From NCBI GenBank assembly GCA_026692885.1, contig JAPLNJ010000851.1, positions 1-16,221 on the forward strand: a stretch of 16,221 bases of DNA, given 5' to 3'. The stretch's first letter is position 1; the number at the start of each line of letters is the position of its first letter. Under the pieces are notes generated by a model. That model ran no database searches. It saw only the letters and a list, made by a program, of their open reading frames with translations, and had not been told where the DNA came from. Source of the stretch: Planctomycetota bacterium (lineage in GTDB: Bacteria > Planctomycetota > Planctomycetia > Pirellulales > Pirellulaceae). Positions 15,584 to 16,221 of this stretch are shown here, piece after piece. Both the position numbers and the translations under genes were made by a program.

Positions 15584-16221
15584 TCATCCGGTGCAGGCCC
15601 GGCGCTACCAGGTGCGACGATCCGCCGCAGAGTACGGTGTGCTCGCAACGAGTCGAGGAGAAGATGATGCCCCCATCCGGAAGATAACACGGGTGGACGT
15701 CATCGGTATGCCAAGAGGGATGCCACCGTGCCACTTTCTCCGCTTCGTCCTTCGGCGGGAACGAGATTTGTCGTAAGCCCGTGCCGTCGGTGTTCACTTC
15801 CCAGATACGGAAGCCGGAGCCGGTATCCTGGCGGAAATCGAACACGATCTGCTTGGCATCGAACGACAGGCTGATCTTGCCGATGAAGCCCTTGCCGCCG
15901 GGCAGAGCGGCGGCCGTGACGACTGCTCGCTCCGATCGAGTACGGAGATTGTAGACACAGATGGCGTTGTCAGGCAGGAACCGATCGGGACTGGTACCGT
16001 TGTTGATGTCGGTGTAGTAGTGATCGGACGAGTAGGGCTTGCGTTTGACAAATACGATCTCGTCGAAGCCCAATTCCTGGGGATCGACGGGCGTCTGGGT
16101 CGCAGTTGGTTCGCTCGCGGGCGCTGCGTTCACCTCGCCCGCATTGCCTACCGCTGTGGTTCCCGGTGCGTTGCCGCCGATCGCGATCATCAGCAAACCG
16201 GACAGGGCTGAAACGACAAAC
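15402..16221 (-). CDS. N-terminal part of the same PD40/cytochrome c protein, cut by window edge
   Basis: The frame enters from the right edge with no start codon inside the window: the first codons read FVVSALSGLLMIAIGG, a signal peptide core, and the TTG at 16196 is internal. After a low-complexity Ala/Thr/Pro stretch come FDEIVFVKRKPY, then PD40/TolB-like blades: GKISLSFDAKQIVFDFRQ, FRIWEVNTDGTGLRQIS, HPCYLPDGGIIFSSTRCEHTV and GLHRMNADGTN. From about 15550 onward the translation (RRGRGHHDRL...) loses all blade character and stops at 15402, while the frame one base further along picks up plausible sequence. The true N-terminal contribution is thus about 16221-15543. The protein would be exported and heme-loaded. 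Confidence 0.7.
   Translation of the reverse strand, partial: FVVSALSGLLMIAIGGNAPGTTAVGNAGEVNAAPASEPTATQTPVDPQELGFDEIVFVKRKPYSSDHYYTDINNGTSPDRFLPDNAICVYNLRTRSERAVVTAAALPGGKGFIGKISLSFDAKQIVFDFRQDTGSGFRIWEVNTDGTGLRQISFPPKDEAEKVARWHPSWHTDDVHPCYLPDGGIIFSSTRCEHTVLCGGSSHLVAPGLHRMNADGTNVVHAPGTLRRGRGHHDRLYVPATHAWQAASPGLCRDVPLSPRRLSGCDPTGRLR
15539..15545 (-). other. Site of +1 frame change in the PD40/cytochrome gene
   Basis: The two coding halves differ by +1 (start offsets 16196 and 15583 differ by 613). At the crossover the minus strand reads CTT-AGG-C, with CTT and AGG in the upstream frame; reading CTT, skipping A, then GGC continues directly into GEAEDTTT. This is the heptamer of the yeast Ty1 +1 frameshift. 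In bacteria only the related prfB site (CTT-TGA-C) is well established. A one-base insertion error, a real mutation, or a larger deletion not divisible by three are simpler explanations. Confidence 0.45.

Noticed and set aside
1..16221. CRISPR array, tRNA or rRNA genes, phage or toxin-antitoxin modules
   Set aside because: No regularly spaced repeats, no tRNA cloverleaf or rRNA segments and no integrase, transposase or toxin-like frames were seen on either strand.

Overview
The window looks like a chromosomal piece of a planctomycete, probably Pirellulales-like. The basis is the gene families: a DUF1080 secreted protein, an isochorismatase–ThuA fusion, a SUMF1-type protein behind a Pro-rich linker, and a PD40/cytochrome c protein resembling the HzsA-like planctomycete family. 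High-GC coding DNA with long antisense shadow frames and loose gene spacing with palindromic intergenic elements fit this. No taxonomic marker other than bS18 is present, so the assignment is inference.

Layout, left to right. Positions 1-137 hold what reads as the 3' end of a group II intron (end of domain V, then domain VI), with domain VI apparently interrupted by about 83 nt. A leftward DUF1080 gene (191-931) follows. Next is a gene-free stretch whose core (1323-1580) is a nested inverted repeat around a perfect 25-bp-arm hairpin. A leftward block then runs 7194 to 1609: kdsD, kdsC (4-nt overlap), a 990-residue membrane-anchored LptC/LptA-like protein, rpsR (bS18) and a hot-dog thioesterase. 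kdsD and kdsC supply and process Kdo precursors. In Proteobacteria the next genes are lptC, lptA and lptB, so this is a planctomycete version of the Kdo/LPS-export locus, with one giant protein where lptC and lptA would stand.

A divergent intergenic region (7195-7753) carries a likely kdsD promoter and a near-perfect 25-bp-arm palindrome. Two rightward genes for secreted proteins follow: isochorismatase/ThuA (7754-9424) and a helical-repeat/SUMF1 protein (9568-11454). Converging on them is a leftward pair: a c-type cytochrome/PD40 protein, cut by the right edge and broken by a +1 frame change near 15545, and a 730-residue secreted protein of unknown family (11709-13901).

The points most worth a second look are the single-chain Lpt-like protein beside kdsD-kdsC, the split intron domain VI, the nested palindrome at 1323-1580, the frame change coinciding with an in-frame CTT-AGG-C heptamer, and the unrecognised 730-residue protein.
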